From contig NZ_BMNA01000007.1 in the NCBI RefSeq assembly GCF_014646215.1, positions 1-64,000 of the forward strand: DNA of 64,000 nucleotides. The letters run 5' to 3'. This DNA comes from Nakamurella endophytica. Lineage in GTDB: Bacteria > Actinomycetota > Actinomycetes > Mycobacteriales > Nakamurellaceae. The position numbers and the translations under genes were made by a program. Under the pieces are notes generated by a model. That model did not search any database. It was not told the DNA's origin and saw nothing but the letters and a program-made list of their open reading frames with translations. This document shows, piece after piece, positions 61,055 to 64,000 of this stretch (position 1 is its first letter; each line of letters starts with the position of its first letter).

Positions 61055-61438
61055 ATGACGTCGGCCGCCGAGCCGCACCCGCACCCCATCGACCCTGCAC
61101 GACTGCAACGTGCCCGCGACCATCTGCCGTCCCTTGAGGACGTCGCGCGCACCTCGAGCATCTTGAGCTTGCTCGGCGACCCGACCCGTGCCCGTGTCCT
61201 GTATGCCTTGGACATCGTCGACGAGCTGTGTGTCGGTGATCTTGCCCTCGCCCTGGACAGCAGCGAAGACGCCATCGGCTACGCCCTGCGGATCCTGCGC
61301 ACCGCCGGCCTGGTCATGAACCGCAAGCAGGGGCGCGTCGTGTACTACCGCCTCGCCAGCGGCTTCCCTGAACCGCTGCTGGACCACTGCCTGCGCCGCC
61401 TGGTCGACCTGTCAGCGGACACGGATCCGGACGACTGA
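61055..61438 (+). CDS. ArsR/SmtB-family metal-responsive repressor
   Basis: 127 residues. The winged-helix core is ILSLLGDPTRARVLYALDIV, then ELCVGDLALALDSSEDAIGY and LRTAGLVMNRKQGRVVYYRL. The N-terminus holds AEPHPHP (two His) and the C-terminal helix has DHCLRRLVDLSAD, so metal sites of the NmtR/SmtB type are possible. The usual CxC of CadC/ArsR in ELCVCD is ELCVGD here. It is divergent from the broken csp gene, which it probably controls. Metal: copper fits the context but zinc or nickel cannot be excluded. Confidence 0.85.
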   Translation: MTSAAEPHPHPIDPARLQRARDHLPSLEDVARTSSILSLLGDPTRARVLYALDIVDELCVGDLALALDSSEDAIGYALRILRTAGLVMNRKQGRVVYYRLASGFPEPLLDHCLRRLVDLSADTDPDD

Positions 61439-61439
61439 C

Positions 61440-61459
61440 CAGCTGGCGGCGGCCAGCTG
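61440..61459 (+). terminator. Hairpin after arsR
   Basis: CAGCTGGC and GCCAGCTG pair perfectly around GGCG, 2 bp past the arsR stop. Confidence 0.5.
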
Positions 61460-61483
61460 ACGCACCGGCCGTCGTGACGATGC

Positions 61484-61681
61484 CTACCGGAATCGCCCTC
61501 GACCACGGTTTGATCGCCCACAGTCGGCCAGCGACGTGTCACCGCGTGCCGCCGACCGTCGACCGGAAGGGTGAGCTGACCGGCAGCGTGACCGTCCCGA
61601 GCCAGGCGGAAGGTGGTCGCGGGCGCGCTGCACGCCCGTGGGGTCGACGGGGTGCGGGTGCGGCTCGGGGGCCGTCGTCAT
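61484..61681 (-). pseudogene. Truncated copy of the ArsR gene
   Basis: MTTAPEPHPHPVDP then VQRARDHLP closely match the start of the intact repressor (MTSAAEPHPHPIDP then RARDHLP), after which the translation loses all similarity (GSGRSRCRSA). It is divergent from the intact csp gene, mirroring copy 1. Confidence 0.75.
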
Positions 61682-61689
61682 CTTCGGTC

Positions 61690-61760
61690 CTTCCACCCGC
61701 TTATCCGTACGAATTTGCGGTTATCTTGCGTGTGCGGGTCGCAGTCGATTGTGACGGTGA
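61690..61760. promoter_or_regulatory. Divergent arsR/csp promoter-operator, copy 2 (inverted)
   Basis: Reads TTATCCGTACGAATTTGCGG, GTCGCAGTCGATTGTGACGG on the plus strand: the inverted duplicate of copy 1 with a few changes. It precedes the intact csp gene and could still be controlled by the intact repressor at 61055. Confidence 0.55.
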
Positions 61761-61811
61761 TGGCAGGCCGGCGAGTGGCCTGCCGGCGACGCGCGGACGG
61801 GAGCGCCGACC

Positions 61812-62219
61812 GTGAGCGTGGCAAGCGAGATGGTGAGCAGCTACCCCAAGGACCTGGGCGGCATCGATGAGGCCGCCTTGGTGGAGTGCATCCAGGCGTG
61901 CGTGGAGTGTGCGCAGGCGTGCACGGCGTGCGCGGACGCGTGTCTGAGCGAGGACATGGTCGCCGAGCTCACCAAGTGCATCTGGACCGACCTGGACTGC
62001 GCGGACGTGTGTGAGACCACCGGGCGGGTGCTGTCCCGGCACACCGGGTACGACGCGAACGTGACCCGCGCGGTCCTGCAGGCGTGTGCCGCGGCGTGCA
62101 AGGCGTGCGGAGACGAGTGCGAGTCCCACGCCGGCATGCACGAGCACTGCCGGATCTGCGCGCAGGCGTGCCGCCGGTGCGAGCAGGCCTGCCGGCAGCT
62201 GCTGGCGGCGCTGGGCTGA
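61812..62219 (+). CDS. csp: Four-helix-bundle copper storage protein (Csp-like)
   Basis: 135 residues from a GTG at 61812. Eighteen cysteines are spread along four amphipathic helices in the CxxxC, CxxC patterns of Csp proteins (VECIQACVECAQACTACADA; AACKACGDECESHAG; HCRICAQACRRCEQACRQLL). Csp proteins store many Cu(I) ions within the bundle. It has no signal peptide, so is probably cytosolic like Csp3. It is the intact copy of a duplicated pair and lies divergent from a truncated arsR. Metal storage is from the family; regulation is inferred from the duplicated operator. Confidence 0.9.
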   Translation: MSVASEMVSSYPKDLGGIDEAALVECIQACVECAQACTACADACLSEDMVAELTKCIWTDLDCADVCETTGRVLSRHTGYDANVTRAVLQACAAACKACGDECESHAGMHEHCRICAQACRRCEQACRQLLAALG

Positions 62220-62295
62220 GGCGCCCAGAACCGGGCGGGCCGGCCGCCAGGTCCGGCAGCGGGTCGGTCAGGTGCGGCGCCCGGGAGGCAGGCAG

Positions 62296-62868
62296 GTGAC
62301 AGGGCGGCGTTCGGACGTGACGCCGTCGGTTGCCCGCGCCGGTTGGAACACTGATCTGGTGGCTGCCGGGGGACGTCGGGGCGGTGCCGGCAGGTCGCCG
62401 GCACCGGCGCGATGGGTGCTGCTCCTGGCCGTGCTGGCCGGCCTGTTCGGGATGCACGTGCTGACCGCCGAGAGCAGCTCCGGCGGGCACGGCGCGCTGC
62501 CCACTGCGTCCGGGGCCGGTGCGCACTCCGCGAACCAGGCCGGTGGACATGACAGCGCAGCTGATCACGCCGTCGCAGCCCTCACCGGGTCCCTGGTCGA
62601 GCCCGCGGGGATGACCCGCGCGGCCGGAGCGGCTGCGGAGGCGCCGGATCCGGCTGGCATGCCCGAGGGTCACGGCGGGCTGAGCGGCTGCATCCTGTTC
62701 ATGGTGATCGGCGGCGCGCTGGTGCTGCTGGTGCTGTTGTCCGGTCGGGCCTGGCCAGCTGCCTCCGGGGCCTGGAGCGCGACGTGGACGGCGCGGTGGC
62801 AGGTGCGGCGCCGTGGACCACCGGGCCGGGACCGGCCTCGGGTGGCGTTGTGCGTGATCCGGGTTTAG
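62296..62868 (+). CDS. DUF6153 family membrane protein
   Basis: 190 residues from a GTG at 62296 with a ribosome site GGGAGGCAGG. The first transmembrane helix region (RWVLLLAVLAGLFGMHVLTA) carries the family GMH motif. An extracytoplasmic His/Met/Gly-rich loop (GGHGALPTA, AGGHDSAADH, GMPEGHGG) follows, then a second helix (ILFMVIGGALVLLVLL) and a basic tail. The loop could bind copper. DUF6153 genes often sit next to DUF305 in copper clusters. It is followed by DUF305 in the same direction. Confidence 0.8.
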   Translation: MTGRRSDVTPSVARAGWNTDLVAAGGRRGGAGRSPAPARWVLLLAVLAGLFGMHVLTAESSSGGHGALPTASGAGAHSANQAGGHDSAADHAVAALTGSLVEPAGMTRAAGAAAEAPDPAGMPEGHGGLSGCILFMVIGGALVLLVLLSGRAWPAASGAWSATWTARWQVRRRGPPGRDRPRVALCVIRV

Positions 62869-62949
62869 AGCGCGGCTGACGTCGTTCCCCACGGAACGGC
62901 GGACTCCAGTACGCCCTCATCCGGATCTTCCTCGTAGGAGCACACCCAC

Positions 62950-63774
62950 ATGTCTTCCCTGAACGGGTCTTCGGCTCGGCGCGGTCTCATCGGCCTGGCC
63001 GCCGCGGCCACCCTGAGCTTGGCCGCCTGCGGCGGCAACGACACCACCACCGCGGGCGCCTCCAGCGGTTCCACTTTTTCCAGCGCGGCCATGTCGATGA
63101 CCGCGACGGCCCCGTCCTCGAGTGCAGCGTCCTCGAGCGCGCCGTCCTCCTCGATGGAGATGTCCTCCTCGATGGGCACGTCCTCGAGCTCGTCGACCTC
63201 AGCTGGCGCCGGGGACAGCACCCACAACGACGCGGACGTCATGTTCGTGCAGATGATGATCCCGCACCACCAGGGCGCCATCGCGATGGCGCAGCTGGCC
63301 GCCAGCCGGGCCAGTAACCAGCAGGTCAAGGACCTGGCCGCCACGATCGAGGCGGCACAGGGTCCGGAGATCGAGCAGATGACCGCCTGGCTGCAGGCCT
63401 GGGGAGTGAGCACCTCAACGGCCGACATGTCCTCCTCGACCGCCGCCTCATCCGAGGGCGGGATGGATCACGGCGGGATGGACCACGGCGGCATGACGAT
63501 GGGCAAGGACGGCGACATGGGCTCCTCGACGGCCATGTCGATGCCCGGGGAGATGACCGACGAGCAGATGCAGGCGCTGGAAGCGGCCACCGGCCCCGAG
63601 TTCGACCGCATGTTCCTGCAGATGATGATCGAGCACCACACCGGCGCGGTGGAGATGGCCCAGACAGAACTCGAGCAGGGCAGCAACTCCGACGCCCTGC
63701 AGCTGGCCGAGTCGATCAAGTCCAGCCAGACCGAGGAGATCGCCACCATGCAGCAGTTGCTGCAGTCGCTCTGA
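62950..63774 (+). CDS. DUF305-type lipoprotein, copper-related
   Basis: 274 residues with ribosome site AGGAG. Lipobox LAAC near residue 27 after a short signal. A long Ser/Met linker (SAAMSMTATAPSSSAASSS; SSMEMSSSMGT) precedes two ferritin-like four-helix DUF305 repeats: FVQMMIPHHQGAIAMAQLA (residues ~99-117) and MFLQMMIEHHTGAVEMAQTE. The HH and Met-rich pattern suits metal binding. Between them lies DHGGMDHGGMTMGKDGDMG, a His/Met patch. It is surface-anchored and likely binds or buffers copper in the wall. It follows DUF6153. Confidence 0.88.
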   Translation: MSSLNGSSARRGLIGLAAAATLSLAACGGNDTTTAGASSGSTFSSAAMSMTATAPSSSAASSSAPSSSMEMSSSMGTSSSSSTSAGAGDSTHNDADVMFVQMMIPHHQGAIAMAQLAASRASNQQVKDLAATIEAAQGPEIEQMTAWLQAWGVSTSTADMSSSTAASSEGGMDHGGMDHGGMTMGKDGDMGSSTAMSMPGEMTDEQMQALEAATGPEFDRMFLQMMIEHHTGAVEMAQTELEQGSNSDALQLAESIKSSQTEEIATMQQLLQSL

Positions 63775-63791
63775 CCGCTGCCGGCTGTGCT

Positions 63792-63826
63792 GCCTGGTGG
63801 TCCGGCCGCGGGCCGGGCCACCAGGC
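63792..63826 (+). terminator. Terminator after the DUF305 gene
   Basis: GCCTGGTGG pairs with CCACCAGGC, with a further CCGGCC/GGCCGG inside after one mismatch, starting 18 bp past the stop. Confidence 0.65.
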
Positions 63827-63909
63827 ACGCCGTGCGGCCCGCCGCCCCCGTGCGGGGCTGGCTACCTGACCTGCCTTCCCTGTGTGTTCTCGATCGAAGG
63901 GTCAGTTCG

Positions 63910-64000
63910 ATGCGCGTTTCCCGGCGCCCCCGGGCGCTGCTGGCGTCGCTGCTGCTCACGGCGGCGCTCACCGCTACCGCCTGCACCACCGGCGGCCTAA
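63910..64000 (+). CDS. Start of a predicted lipoprotein, cut by the window end
   Basis: ATG at 63910 with a GAAGGG ribosome site; 30 residues visible: basic start, hydrophobic helix (ALLASLLLTAALTATAC) with lipobox TATAC near residue 25. The rest lies beyond the window. It is in the same direction as the DUF305 gene, after the terminator. Confidence 0.6.
   Translation, partial: MRVSRRPRALLASLLLTAALTATACTTGGL

Noticed and set aside
1..64000. CRISPR arrays and tRNA or rRNA genes
   Set aside because: No regularly spaced identical repeats with unique spacers, and no cloverleaf-like or rRNA-like stretches recognised by eye. The 12-bp block has no unique spacers within arrays.

Overview
This is a high-GC window (codon third positions almost all G or C, frequent GTG starts) from an actinobacterium. 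DUF6221 and DUF6153 proteins, an ANTAR regulator, MobF relaxase architecture and csp-type copper genes all fit that phylum. I would look first among Geodermatophilaceae/Nakamurella-like or related lineages, but nothing in the window fixes the genus. A RepA_C-type initiator, a ParA/ribbon-helix-helix partition pair, a ParB-like protein and a relaxase-helicase-primase lie within about 15 kb, so the molecule is most simply a large plasmid (or a plasmid-derived integrative element) carrying metal-handling and defence cargo. Layout from the left: 1-5.3 kb holds copper/cytochrome-oxidase genes (ycnI, a copD-ctaG fusion, a surf1-like gene). 5.5-9.4 kb holds DUF6221 and a tight cmtR / cation transporter / lspA / uppP metal operon whose logic resembles the lead-resistance pbr genes, followed by a decayed zinc-transporter fragment. 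9.9-20.5 kb holds predicted lipoproteins, a two-gene tyrosine recombinase module (one active copy plus one catalytically dead partner), and a TniA/TniB transposon whose end repeats I can trace. 20.7-22.65 kb is an unusual non-coding block of degenerate 12-bp repeats inside ~240-bp tandem units, directly upstream of parA-parB(RHH); it is the best candidate for the centromere. The repA gene follows at 24.7 kb. 27-40.6 kb is plasmid backbone: a small HTH protein, DUF932, a ParB-like protein, an HNH nuclease, a coiled-coil protein, the 1,866-residue relaxase, and a leftward membrane-protein/GNAT operon. 40.8-51.4 kb is defence-like: a type II restriction-modification pair, a Rad50/SMC-like ATPase with zinc hook and a small partner, a GAF-ANTAR regulator, a second tyrosine recombinase with a different partner, and a YhcG/DUF1016 nuclease. 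51.4-60.5 kb carries remnants of a molybdopterin oxidoreductase and of a DUF6153 gene, then a leftward operon nuoA - (NuoB/NuoD-like pseudo-enzyme) - nuoH - J - K - L - M - N. It lacks NuoC, E, F, G and I; the visible B/D-like protein has lost its metal ligands; NuoH lacks the usual quinone-site loop; and the NuoJ-like subunit is strikingly methionine-rich. 60.5-64 kb returns to copper: a frameshifted and an intact four-helix-bundle copper protein, each divergent from an ArsR gene (one intact, one truncated) as an inverted duplication, then DUF6153, DUF305 and the start of a lipoprotein. How the parts may work together is inference: copper genes flank both sides, and the stripped-down Nuo-like operon sits inside copper genes, so it may be a proton-translocating membrane module recruited to metal (copper) physiology rather than an NADH dehydrogenase. 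This is the most interesting candidate system in the window.
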